Of a stretch of 64,000 nt of DNA, positions 34,540 to 47,400 are shown piece by piece (position 1 is the first letter of the stretch; each line of letters begins with the position of its first letter). The stretch is from positions 180,992,246 through 181,056,245 of the forward strand of contig CM073590.1 in the NCBI GenBank assembly GCA_037074705.1, read 5' to 3'. Source of the stretch: Zhengitettix transpicula. Its lineage: Eukaryota > Arthropoda > Insecta > Orthoptera > Tetrigidae. The translations under genes and the position numbers were made by a program. The notes beneath the pieces are model-generated. The model saw only the letters and a list, made by a program, of their open reading frames with translations, was not told where the DNA came from and searched no databases.

Positions 34540-35215
34540 CTTTCTTCCTTTTAAAAGTTTGAATACCACATAATGCGGTTCCAAAGTGTTGGCATTATTA
34601 ATATTAAAGGGGAATACCACATAATTTGTCACAACAACAGATTTTCTTTCGTTTTATAATTGAATATTACATAATTTGGCGCTCCAACGTGGAACTTGTT
34701 TCATTTAAAAAAAATGGAATATTACCTTATATATATATATATAAGTAGTGTGTTATGAGATGATTCGGTATTTAACAAAAATTCAATTGTCAACCTTACT
34801 TAAAAATTGTGTACCATTAGATTTCTTTATATTTCTCTGGATTTCAGATTTCTTTAGAATTTTTTAGGTTAACATTTTCTTGAAAATTTAATCATTATTT
34901 TTTGTAACATTTTGTTTTCATTTTATTTGGTTATAATTGCAAATCACTGTAACTATTAGAGGCCAAATAAGTGGCCCTGAAGAATTAATTATTTAAAAGT
35001 TTATGTACAGAATCAAAACTGAAATACAATTTTGTAATAAATGTTTCATCTTTAAAAGTTACTTGTTAAAATTCATTTATAAATCCCATTAATTATCCAC
35101 ATCATAGTGGCATTATTAGTCTACCATTACAGTTTTTGGCATCATTTATTTAAATTATTTATTACATTAATTTGACACCACAACATGAGGTTTTTCTTTT
35201 TTCGTTATTACAATA
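34540..35215. mobile_element. LTR-retrotransposon debris with primer-binding-site-like stretch
   Basis: ataccacataatg, ataccacataatttg and attacataatttggcgctcc occur in series (34565-34705). The last continues as tttggcgctccaacgtgg, the form of many gypsy LTR/primer-binding junctions. A weaker version, tttgacaccacaacatgagg, lies at 35171-35190. No coding part is visible. Confidence 0.3.
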
Positions 35216-35259
35216 TGTATGCTTTAATTTTGTTTCCCTGGTTTTCTAAATCCTGGCAG

Positions 35260-36330
35260 GCTGGGAAGACAGAAGAAAATTTGTGCCATTGAAACCATTA
35301 CACCTTCGAGACCATTTCAAACATGTGTCGGACTGGGACTAGGTATAAAGTTGTCTGATGCATTCTGGCCACCATAGCCCATTAGCAATAGGCACCCAGA
35401 GTGGAGTTGAACTTGCTCAAGGGCCTTTCTAGTAACATTCTAGTAACCCATGGCTCTCAGGTTAGGGCTAACTACCTCTGATAGAAATACACTATTGCTA
35501 TCAGGAGAATTATGGCCAGGCTGATATAGGATACTAAGAGATGGAGACAAATCCGCAAGCCTTGACAACTTAGTAACCAAGGATGCGGTTGTTGGCAGGG
35601 TGGTCCAGTACCTCATGGCGGGATATGATGGTAGCTTCTCAGAAAGACCCCCAAAAGAACCACATATCCTCCCACCTACACCTTCCTCACTTGCCACAAC
35701 TGCTATTCTACCAAGAATAGTCACGGTTCGAGGATGTTCTCGCAACCTCTCCCACAACTGGAAAGCACCTAATCTGTTGCCCACATACGTAAGATAAAAA
35801 AAATGCAAACAGTTTTAGAAGTAAATGCCGTGTGGTCTGCTCAGAGTCTTGTATCTGATATTACCTCCCATGAGAGCTCATGGATGTGACACCTTAATCG
35901 ACTGTTATCCCACCGTTTACCCACATCTCTCTTCATGCCACACCATTGGGGAGTCCTATGTTGAGTACTATTGTTACAGGGACTCTTTCCTCGACTGAAA
36001 ATGGTAACAGTTTGATGCTGCTCTCGCATGCATATTCTATACCTGACTACTGGAAGCATGAGATTGTTACTCACACACACGTGGGTTTAGCACTCACGGG
36101 CGCCACCAGTATTATTTTCAGGTGGATGCATCTGCATCTACACACTATACTATTAACTAATAAAATAAATTTATAGCAGTGCATACTAATAATTTTAGGA
36201 GGGCATATAAAATTTATGTAATGTCAGTTAAGTAAATGTCACATTCGAATCGCGCGGGTATTTGAATTTGCGTCGCAACATTTCGCGATTAGGGATGGGG
36301 CTCCCGCCAGCGACCGCGCCGGTTCAAGCT
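35260..36330. other. Higher-GC segment of unknown origin
   Basis: This stretch is visibly richer in G+C than its surroundings and stays open for over 100 codons on the minus strand (35808-35440). No family is recognised, and splice sites and conserved motifs are lacking. Confidence 0.35.
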
Positions 36331-37164
36331 GTTGTACTATTTCCTAAGACAAACTTTAAAATGACAATTACGCTATTTAATGCCATATTCTGCAACCCGC
36401 AGAAATAGAATGGTTTTGTCATCAATGTACAATTATGGGATGATAAAACGAGAAATCTGAAATAAAAACAGCAATACTGAAGCAAGGCATAACTCTTTAG
36501 TGAATGTAAACATGCCGCAACAGTGGCAACATATTGGCAGCATGGACTAATGATAATAAAAAAATTCAACTAATGAGGTTTAGGATTCACGCTCTTTAAT
36601 TGGACATTTGAGATGTATTAAAGAATGAAAGAATAATAAAAATATTAGGAAAAATTACACAGGTTATGGTAAAATTATGAAGTAACGAGATGGTGTTCTA
36701 CATGCTTGATCGTCTTCTTTTTTCAAAGACTATTCAGACCAAGTAGCAGCTGCTTGGACACAAGACCTTTTTTGGCAAAGCATGAATGGGATGAAGTAAA
36801 ATACCCTTCAAGCTGCCGATCTTACTCTGGGGTTGTGTTATCAAGGAATAGTGTAGACTAAGAAGTATGTAAGGAAGAATGTGGAGGATATGTTGCGTTA
36901 GGAATTTTGTCCTCCATGAAAAAACGGAAAGAAAAACTTTTTCTAAACTCACATTTTATTGTATGGAATCTTATTCAGTATGGCAGAAAAATTAAAAGCG
37001 AGGGAAGATCATTCATAGATCCAACGGCGAATCAAAAGGCAAATTATAATTCATTTGACTGAACCTTCCAGAAATTTTCAACTAAAACAAGTCAACCATT
37101 AATATAATAAATATAGATTCGGAAAACGATTTTTAAAAAGATTTGGATAAGAGGAAAAGTCGTC

Positions 37165-37421
37165 CAATTTCCACTATACATAATGAAGATCACAAGTAAA
37201 TAGACAACTATACTGAGGAAGACTGCAATGCAATAGATTCGAAGCCCAATAGCTGGGCGGAGCTCGTCAGAAAATCATGCAGAGTCGCTTCAAGCACGCC
37301 AACGTCACAAACAAGTGTTGAGCGTCTACTTTCCGGATTAAGATTAATTTTAAATGATAAAAGGCAGTCGTTGAAGGGCGATTTGCTGTCTGCCGTTTTA
37401 TTCATTAAAGTCAACGAATAA
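37165..37421 (+). pseudogene. hAT transposase C-terminal (dimerisation) fragment
   Basis: The translation gives SWAELVRKSC, then TSVERLLSGLRLILNDKRQS and LLSAVLFIKVNE, with a stop at 37419-37421. This matches the hAT C-terminal dimerisation pattern (TS.ER.FS..G.......R..L.......L). The catalytic core upstream is not recognisable. Confidence 0.6.
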
Positions 37422-37617
37422 TACATATTTTTAAAAAATTATTTAAATTTAAATTGTAGTGTATATTTTTAAATTGTTTGTAAAATTTTATATTGTTAAT
37501 CATATATTAGTTGTAAATAAAAAAGTTTATATTTACTTATATATGAGAGAAAAATTAATGTACTATTTAATTAATTTTTATTTTATTTTATTAATTTTAA
37601 TGAATGTATATTTTAAT

Positions 37618-37695
37618 CGTAGCATGGAGCGGAGCTGGAGAAAATACTTTTTTGCCGGAGCGGAGCAACTCAAAAAGTAGCCGCTCCAAAACAAA
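37618..37695. repeat. Subterminal-type GGAGCGGAGC repeats
   Basis: ggagcggagc occurs twice (about 37625 and 37656), with its inverse gctcc at 37680-37686. It lies 200 bp after the hAT fragment, so it may be the 3' end of that transposon. Confidence 0.4.
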
Positions 37696-38174
37696 ATATT
37701 GTCTTGCGCATATAATCTAGTAGCCACAAGGTGAGTGAGTAATCGTACGTAAGGAATTAAGAATCTTTGTTCAAATTATGAACGACATACGACGCTTTTT
37801 GTGCTAAAAGCGTAAGACTGATGTCAACAGTCTGATTATAAACCTAATTAATAGTTTAATACATGCAGTCGAGGTATGTTATATCTGTGTTTCTACCAAA
37901 ATTATTTACTGTGGTGTTTATTGCCCGTTCACAGAGACAATGAGATTCAACAATATATGAAATAAGAAAATAATAATAGAAAATAGAATCAAATTTTATT
38001 ATGCATACCGACCAAATTCGAAACCGTTGAAATCGTTATTCGCTTATAATATTCCGCCAATCAAAAAAATAAAATAAAATGTGATGTTCATTTGTATAAT
38101 TCGTTGCAGCATTATAGTTATTGTAAAGTAGTCAGCAAATTTTATTATGCTGGTAATATAAAATGTTGGATATA

Positions 38175-38179
<5 letters not shown>

Positions 38180-38232
<53 letters not shown>
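38180..38232. repeat. (TA)n microsatellite
   Basis: An uninterrupted TA run. Confidence 0.95.
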
Positions 38233-38234
<2 letters not shown>

Positions 38235-38737
38235 TTCTAACATTTCATCTCTGAGAAATCAATTTTATTCAGCACACAAAATAGCACATTTCCTTATGCT
38301 GCCCCACCCAGAAAATATGAGAAAATTAAACAAATCTTCATGGCTAAAGATATACGGAAAATTTACGGAGGTTTTTTTATTGCCGCTACCACTTGATACG
38401 AGATGTTGATGCGTAGGATGCGTACACATCCCATGACTGCGGTTGGCTTACATTCAATTCCTCAATCACGCCGAATGTGGTCATATTGTTGAATTAAAAT
38501 GCTGGTTGATTTAAGTCATAACTTGAAGCTGTGTTTGAATTTTCAAGGATTACCGTTGATAATTAACAGCAACGAATTTCCATTCACAAAAATAGCCGTC
38601 AAAAATTTCAGTTTTAACAAACACTTCAAACTCAAAATCTCTCCCAGATTGTCAACGCCAAAACGTGATAGTATATTTTGTCCAGTGGTGGTTTGTGATA
38701 TTTGCTCAAGAGCTACAGGACATAAAATAAGTTTAGG

Positions 38738-38953
38738 TAGATTTTTTCTTAATTTTAAGAATCTGGATAATAATTAAACAGGGTGAATTTTTTATTCGAT
38801 TTCGATCACATTCCAGACAAACTGTGCCTCAGCACACTCAGAGAGACCCAACCGGCTACATTATCGCGGGTAGTTTAAAATCTTCGAAATCGAATAAAAA
38901 ATTCACGTTGTTAAAGTATTTATCAAGATTCTTAAAATTTAGAAAAAAAATTC
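38738..38953. mobile_element. Palindromic element with exact 21-bp arms
   Basis: 38785-38805 and 38884-38904 are exact reverse complements over 21 bp. Weaker inverse similarity extends outward to about 38738 and 38953 (cttaattttaagaatc against gattcttaaaatt). The loop is about 78 bp. Confidence 0.7.
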
Positions 38954-39787
38954 TTCCGTAACTTGTGTTACGTTAACATGAGAAAAAAAATATTACAATT
39001 CGTACCTAAATTTCGGGTCCTTTTCGGTCGTAAAATTTTAAATTAAATAATAAATTCTCAACGTTTGTAGAAATCGCACCTTTGAAATTCATATTCAACC
39101 ATTCTCAAATTACGAATTTACTTTTTAATTAACTATTAAGTAAAAATTTAGAGACAAAACGTATTGTTTTCATAAAGTTTTAAAATGCTCTTAATAAATC
39201 TGACTAATTATCTGTTGTTATTTCATTGTATTAAACTGTTCGATAAATATGTTGTTTTTATTATTCATTAATATTTTGTAGGTCAATATATCCTCGGAGA
39301 TGAATATATTGAACAAAATCGATATTGACTCAATAATATTGGTCGTGTAATGGGGCATTTATTTTCAGTGAAAAGAAAACACAGTAGATTATGGGGAATA
39401 CAAGCCCCAGATGCCTAGATATCAAAACACATCACGCTGTCGTGTGTGATAGGAGACTCAATCAAAAGGCGCTTATGTAGTCATATAATCATAGCTAATA
39501 TCTCTCATAGAAATTTAATATCGTCGATTTGATGCTGCGGAAGAGCGATACTTGCACGAATATTTCTGGCTTTGAACGGTGAGGACTAAGGACAACCACG
39601 TACATAATAATTGCTTTAAGTACAGAACACTGTAAAGTAAACAACCAAAAGAACATGGATTACAATGGCAACAGCGCACTGTATGCATTAAAGTACCATA
39701 GTTTATAAAGGCAATTTTTAGCGTCTCTCTCACACTACTCCCTTGAGAAAGTAAGAATAAAATTAAAAATTTACGTCTGATTGAAAA

Positions 39788-39930
39788 TTAATAATAGGAA
39801 AGACAGCCAAATACAGATAAAATAAGTGATAATATGAATATCAATATTTATATTATATTATATTATATTTATATTATAATTTATTTTGACTGTATTTGTC
39901 TATCTTTATTATTATTATTAATACTAAAAT
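39788..39930. mobile_element. Family A foldback, ends only
   Basis: ttaataataggaaagacagc...agataaaataagtgataata and its inverse, tattataatttattttgac...tctttattattattaat, flank an AT-rich centre. The outer ends match family A at 60.55-60.75 kb. Confidence 0.55.
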
Positions 39931-39945
39931 TATATTTTAGTTATT

Positions 39946-40017
39946 ATGAGCGAGAACCTTTATGTTACATTGTTGACAACAATGAAGAACTTCTATATAT
40001 CAAAAAACGCGCCAAAA
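39946..40017 (+). CDS. Candidate first coding exon of STAG (speculative)
   Basis: An ATG lies six bases after a tattttag acceptor. It opens 24 codons ending exactly before a gtaggt donor in phase 0, which would fit the 41355 exon. The STAG N-terminus is poorly conserved, so homology cannot support this; it is a splice-phase guess. Confidence 0.2.
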
Positions 40018-40964
40018 GTAGGTGTATTTTTACAAACGTACATATACTCTGTGTTTTATTTTGATCTTGAAGAAGTGAACGTACTTAGTGCATTCTAATA
40101 TTTAAAACAATAATGTAGTGTTTCACACAATACATAAATCCTATTAACAAGGACAAATTTATTGTTAGAAATTACAAATGAAAAAGTTGTATTTTGAGAA
40201 TACACTTGTTTTACAATTGGAGAACATCTCATTGTTTGCTTTACAGTTTGAGGAAACTAAAGAAAACCTAATTCAAGATAATCTGATATGTTAAGCTTGG
40301 AATTTTACTAATTGTGTTATATTCAAGTAATTTTCAGTGCAGTTAACTGATTGGTATTTATTTTAGTCGTAGAATGTAAATATACTTTATTTAAAATAAA
40401 AGTTATGTATTGTGATTTGAAAGCATAGTAGTTTTATATCATTATATTAAGACTGAATTGTGTGTGGGAATATGAACTATAACAAAAGATAATGACAGTT
40501 CATGTTATTGCAGAATAATTAGATGACATTGAATCATTAATAATGGCTGAACAATATACATTGTATTTGTGTTGTAATTAATTGTGAACTAATCTCGTAT
40601 CTATTAATTAGACATACTGATAAAAAAATGTAAAATGCAAAATGAAGCAATGCTGAAATTAAAACTATGACTGACTTGAAATGTTCCATTTCAGTATTGA
40701 CAAATTAAACAATTTATAGTCTATATAAACACTGCTACAGTTGCTATTGGACCCAATTTTGTTTGTTAAATAATATATTATCTCTTTACTTTCAATACAA
40801 TTTTCATTTCTGAATTTATTTAATTTATATTTTTTAATCATGTTTGCATTTCAGTAACTGTTGGCAAGTTCTACTGTATTTACTTGTTGTAAATAATTCA
40901 TTTACTTTAATTACTAAAGATCACAGTTATTGATTGTTTACCAATAACAATTATCATTATTATA

Positions 40965-41215
40965 ATTAGATAAAACAGCCAAATGACAGACAAAATGAAG
41001 TCATGTTATAAATACCACAAAAGTTTCTGGAAACTTTGTTTTGTCAGGTGATTAAAAACTGGAGCCAGTTTTTTAGTTTTTCAACTGTATTGTGAGCTCC
41101 TGGTTATTGTTTTTTTAATCACCTGACAAAGGGAACAAAGTTTCCAGATATGTTGAGTTGTATTTATATCATCACTTCATTTTCTCTGTCATTTGGTATT
41201 TTATCTTATTATTAT
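40965..41215. mobile_element. Family A foldback with two core motifs
   Basis: The minus half (40965-41065) and plus half (41105-41215) both read cacctgacaaa...gtttccaga...gtatttat in their own orientation. About 40 bp of unique sequence lies between them. It sits just upstream of the 41355 STAG exon. Confidence 0.65.
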
Positions 41216-41354
41216 CTTTTAAAACAGACATATTATATTTCATTTCAATCATAATTAATAGTCAAACTTAAATGTGTAATTAATTTGAGAAAGGTTCAAC
41301 TAACGTATATTTGCTATATTATAATTTAATGTAATAATTTCTTGTTACTTTCAG

Positions 41355-41423
41355 ATTTTTATGATGGGAAAGAAAAAAGAGTCTTGGTTTCATATAATTA
41401 AAAAAGGAACGATATCTCTGGAG
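41355..41423 (+). CDS. STAG: STAG exon: HIIKKGTISLE
   Basis: The acceptor is tttcag and the donor gtaata. The 23 codons end in a block that aligns with the conserved start of the SA fold (VVKxGKSAMQ-like). ATG codons at 41361 and 41364 could initiate translation, or an upstream exon may feed in at phase 0. Confidence 0.65.
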
Positions 41424-44400
41424 GTAATAACTAGTTGATTCTTTAATAATAATAATAAATATTTATTTTCATTGTCAATTTTTACAAATTGAATAGGATA
41501 CATCATTATGCTATATTAAAACCGTTATAGGTTCTAAAACTAATGCACTATTATATATTATCAATTTTTATACATTTTTATAAATTACAATAAATGGGCT
41601 ATGATACAAGTTAATAATTAATAAAAGTTGTAGCAATTAAACTAAATATTATATATTCAGAATATACAATGTTATATATTCTTCAAACATGACTTCATGA
41701 CTGATCTTCATTTGTAAGCATTTCCTTTGTTTTTGAATTATGCATTACTTTTGATCTGGAGAATAATATTGTACAAGACTTACATTGTTACTATTTGAGT
41801 AATAGTTGATTACTTTTCCAGTTCTACAAATTATTGAATGTTGTTTGAATATTTGTCCCTTTTTTTCTGTTTTATTGTCTTTATTTTCCAAGTCTGCAGT
41901 CCTCAATTTAAGTCTTTCTTGCATTAGTTAACAATTAAGCTAAGTGAATAATCAGGTTAGTATTGTAAAATGTTTTCATCTCACTCTCTTAAATACAATT
42001 GTTATTATCTTGGAAAGAGGATTCAATAGATATCTGTTGCCTTGGTAGAAAAAAATCTTAAATAAGTTGTATCAAGAACTCAAGAGTTGGATAGTCACTA
42101 AAACTGTACAATCTTTAGATAAAAGTTATAAATAATAAATTAAAAAACAATAAGTTGCAACCAATACCTTTCAACATGATTTTATTGCCCAATCAGTTTA
42201 CTGTAATAAATTTCAAAATTATCTGAGAAACTTTTGCTAAAAAGATTAAATGAAACTGATTCACTACTGAACTGGATCCCGATTCACTAATTTGGATTCA
42301 GAAAGTACCACTCCACAATTCAACAATGTCATCGAGTAGTAAATATAATCTCCACGACCTTTGAAAACAAAGCTTATTGTCCATCAGTTTTTATAGATAT
42401 ACAGCAGGCTTTTGACAAGGTCTGGCACGATGGGCTCCTACTCAAGATAAATTCATCTCTGTCAAGCGAAATTTACCTTCTTATGAAGTCATACTTGTCC
42501 GACAGATTCTTCCAAATAAAATATGGTCAATACTATTCTATTATCCATCCAATTACTTCTGGTGTACCCCAGGGAAGTGTGCTGGGACCTATACTCTATC
42601 AATTATATACAGCCGACATCCCCACAACAGCTGACACACATAGAGGCACTTTAGCTGACGATACCGTCCTCCTCTCTCAACATACCGACCCACACATGGC
42701 CTCCAGAAACCTTCAAACCCATTTATCCCTCCTTGAAGCATGGCTCAATAAATGGCGGATCAAAGTCAATGAAGTGAAAAGTACACAAGTCAACTTCACA
42801 CTAAACTGTTCAGAATGTCCATCAGTGTCCCTAAACAATACAGAAATCCCACAATCAAACGAAGTTCACTATCTGGGTCTACATTTGGACAAAAAACTAA
42901 CGTGGAAGAAACATATATTAAAAAAAAGGAAGGAATCCGACCTACTACTGAGAAAAATGTACTGGGCACTGGGGAGAAAATCGTGTTTATCGCTTGAAAA
43001 CAAAATCTTACTCTACAAAGCTTTAATAAAACCAATTTTGACATATGGCATTGAGCTATGGGGCTGCTCTTGCAAATCCAATGTCAACATCTTCCAAGGA
43101 TTTCAATCTAAAACACTCAGAATGCTTGTAAATGCACCTTGGAACGTCAGCAATTGAACATTACATACGGACCTCAGAATGCCAACCGTTCAAGAAGAAT
43201 GCACCAACTGGAGTGCCAGCCACTTCCTGTGTCTCCAACTTTAGGCAAACGAACTAGCGTCCACCCTGCAACATGACCGTCCCTACAAGAGGACTCCAGA
43301 GCAAGAAATGGCCAAATGACCTGAAAGCAGTATAAGTTCACGTCATTGGATGGGTATCCGCTCACATTATTGTATTATTGTGTCATCACATTAACTCATG
43401 GAACATATATTATATTGTTCTGATTGTTAATTTTCTAATAATAATAATTAAATAATTACTTTATAGTTTTTTAGGTGTTGATGATGGTCTAGTGGATTCA
43501 ATTATAAAACTAAATTATTTTTTAAAAAGCAATAATTCATTATGGGATAGCCACAGATTAAGTTCCATAATTCGTGTTATTTTGAAATTGTTTTAATATG
43601 TCATGAACTATCAGATTTTTGCATACTTTGAAAACAATTAATTTATTTATTCATTCTCATTTTGAATGGGCCTGTGAACAGGTGAAACTACATTTGTATT
43701 TAATTGCTTCAGTAAATTGTAAGCTAGACGATATAAGTCACTTTAATTCTAAACTGTATGATTTATCTAAAGTGTATGTGTGTCACCTTCATTTTGAGAT
43801 TTCTGCTAATCATAATCAAAGTTTTGTTTATACTTACAGAAATTGGTTAATGACTGGATTAATGATTTTCATAATGATAAAGGTTCTGCTGTAACTTTGA
43901 TCTTGCAGTTTATAATTGATTCATGTGGTTGTGATTACAAATTGGTAAATCATTTTAATGTACAAGAAACTGTGAATGCAATGGTGGATAAATTATTCAA
44001 AGTAAGTAGGAAGTGTCCATTATTGTAAAATATGATTTGGAAACATGTTATTTAAGCTAAACTCACAGTCAGACAGGCTGGAAAATACACCTGTCTTTCT
44101 TGATGTAACTGCCTTTATATATGTATATGTTATAGATCTCTTCATTAATACAATTTCAATTAGCTGCACCAAAAATTTTCATGATTGCTTTGGACTCACC
44201 CTCCTTAAAATTTCTAGTGTACACAAATTGACTGAGCGCTATCAGGAAGGTTGTGGTGGGAAAGGAATTTGGGGAGCAGACAAATGTTTCAATGCATCTA
44301 GGCCATATATTGGGATTTTTGTGTGTATATAGGAAGACAACACATGTTGAGATCAGTAGTGTATTGGATGTAAGCTATTTTCATGAAGGTGGATGAAATG

Positions 44401-47400
44401 AATGGTGTTTTGTATGAAGGAAGGTAGTTTTAGAATTATGTGTTTGATAGGCATTCATTCACCAGAACAGAAATCATTTGCTCTGGGGGTTTTTTCCAGC
44501 AAGTATCAGGTAACTTGTGTGGTTGCATTCTCACCACTTTATTCTGAGGGATTTTAAATGATATAACAAAAATTGATTTTAAATAATTGTAATATAATAA
44601 ATTCAAATTAAATATACTAAAAATGAAAAAAATTATGCCTGATTGAAAATAATGAATAAGAAAGATAGCCAATTCAGACAAAAAAGTGATAATATAAATA
44701 CCACACAACATTTCTAGGATTCTTGTCCCTTTCCTCAGGTGCGAAGAAGAGCATATAGTGACACAACTGCACAGTTGTCATTATTGTCCCCCAACAGCTT
44801 AAGCCAAATTTTTTCTCATACTCCCTTATTACAAATTTCTACATCACAAATTTATCCAAATATTCAAAAAATATCAAATATCCATAATTTACAAATCCAC
44901 TAATACCCTTTCCTACTTGAGTAAAAACCAAAAGGACCCACTTGACACCTACAGCAAACATTGTGTTGTTTACAAAATCTCTTACTCTAAGTGTAATTCC
45001 TGTTACATAGGGCAAACAAAACGTTCCCTTAATACATGTATCAAGGAACATAAATCTAATATCAAACTTTCCATTGATATACAATCTGTAGTATCCAAAC
45101 ATATAATCAATTCTAAACACACATTTGATTGGCAAAATTCTAAGATTTTAGATATTGACACCAGGTACAATTCCAGACTCATTTCAGAGATGCTTTTCAT
45201 TAAAACAAACATAATGGATATTAATGTACAAACAGTCACTATGAAACTCAATAATTGCTATAATCCCTTATTATTACGCTAAACCTTCTGTTTTTGTATT
45301 GTTGTTGATCCCATGTTATGCAAACCCTTTGGCTCTCCCATTCTCGTTGCATTTTTGTCGCTTTTGAGTTTTGTCAACTGACAAGTGCAGTTGTGTCGCT
45401 CTAGCTTCTTCTTCGCACCTGATGAGAGGGACAAGGATCCCAGAAACCTTGTGTGGTATTTATATTATCACTTTTTTGACTGAATTGGCTGGTTTTAATT
45501 ACTTAAAGAGTTGGAGAATGCTTGTATGTGTCTTGCTGTGTTTGGTGTTGATAATCTCTTTGTGTGGTCCTCTGAAACTTAAACGGAACCATTGCATTGT
45601 CAGCTGTATAGGCTGAAACTCGTAAATGATGGTGTTGTCAGCTTCTATGGTTCCATCACCAAAACTGCTTTTGTCATGGGCTAGACTATAACCTAGCCAC
45701 TTCTATGTCAGGTATTCAAAATGGTTTGTAAAATAAATGTTGTTGATAGTTGCAAGGAGCCACCTTCCTCCAAGCATTAGATCTACCAGACTGTTCTTAG
45801 CTGGTAGCCTTTGCTACACACTCACAATAACAAAAGTGTTTCTGGGAGAAATGTGTCCATCAAGTGAAGAATTTATTTGGTGTTCCATGGATATATAATG
45901 AGAAAGTGGAAGGAGGAAAGGAGGTCCTATGTTTTGAACAGTATAAACTCTGTTTGTCTTCAGGGAAAGGAGCTCAGAACTAGAGTCCGAACACAAAATA
46001 AACATATTAGGTTCAGTTTATTCCAGAGAGCTGGCTATCATGACTTTTACATCTGGCTTTGGGACTTGCTGGTGAAATGATAGGATCTGGGGTGAGACTG
46101 ACGGACTTTTTTTTTATTAAGTTGTTGTACCCTTTAACTTATTGTAGGAACGAATCAGGGATTTCCAAAGGCCAGGAATGTTAACAATGGACTCAGATAC
46201 AGCTTTACTGGAAGCTCTGTAGAATTGATTCTTTAAATTTCCACTTAAAATACATGTGGTTCAAAATTAAGTACATGTAATGTGGAATTTATGATTATGA
46301 ATGTTTGGTTAATTTTGAGTTAGTGAAATTCCCATGTTTGTTCAGCTAATTTTGATTTTGACCTTTTCTGTTATAAAGTTTTAGTATTTTCTGGTTGGGG
46401 GAGGGTGGAGGTTTTCCTCTGTGCTATGCTTATAACCTTTTGTGGAAAATTGTTTGTTTTGAGATCTGATATAATGTTTGAATTCCTATTTGAGTAATAT
46501 TTCATGGGAATGGATTTGAGTTGCTCTGTCAAAAAGGCTTGTAACAATGCCTAATTTTGTGTTGAAAGGATTATGGAAAAATAATTTATATTTGCCAGAA
46601 TGTCTTCACTAAGTATTCCAACACCATTATTAACAAACTTCAAAACCAAAAAACTTAATAACCACCCTCGAATATGCATGCAATTGTCCTTGACAGAAAA
46701 ATTAAATTATGTAACATTAAAATTTAATAACTTTATTTTTTCATGCAATGGGGGAAGTGAATGACTACATTAAACCCCCTGTTATGAAAAAAATATTTTG
46801 TGTAAATGAAATGTCTAATTAAAAAAAAAACACTTTAATTGTCCTTTAATAGTTCGCTTTAACCTTATCTCCAACTTTACAAGTTTATACACCATTCAGC
46901 TGAATAAGACAAGAGTGGTCTGAAAAGATTCCGACAATTATATTGCAGAGACAAACGCTGAGTACTTTTTGGACGGGTTACAGAGATGGGAGCATCGCTG
47001 GGAGAAGTGTGTATAGTTACAAGGAGACTATGTTGAAAAAAAAATTCAAAAAAGAAAAAAAATTCAAAAAAAAAATCTTCTATCATTGTTGGGTCGGAAA
47101 CTTTTCAGACCACCCGCGTATCTCCAACTCTTTTTCATGTTATCTTTCTGTAGAAATACTTTCTCATGCATTCATCATTCATTCTTGGATTTGATATTGA
47201 CTTGGGGGGACTGACTGTTTGACGCTACAGTCCTTGTAGAACCTTGGTCTCTGCAACTATCTTCTTCCAAAGCTCTCTTTCGATTTCCTTGTTTCTCCAT
47301 CTCCTGACTCCCATAGTGTGTAGGTCTTTCTCCACCTCTTCAATCCAACTCTTTTTTGGTCTACCTCTGTAACTTCTGCCACCTGAATGCCCCTGCAGAA

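Noticed and set aside
39834..40064. 76-codon frame beginning in TATTA-rich DNA
   Set aside because: The start is low-complexity palindrome sequence. Only the downstream phase-matched block at 39946 was kept, as a weak candidate.
42796..43044. Minus-strand and alternative-frame ORFs within 42.5-43.2 kb
   Set aside because: They are shadows of the Jockey reverse transcriptase frame.
44045..44332. 95-codon frame after the second STAG exon
   Set aside because: No splice acceptor leads into it in frame, and no conserved motif was seen.
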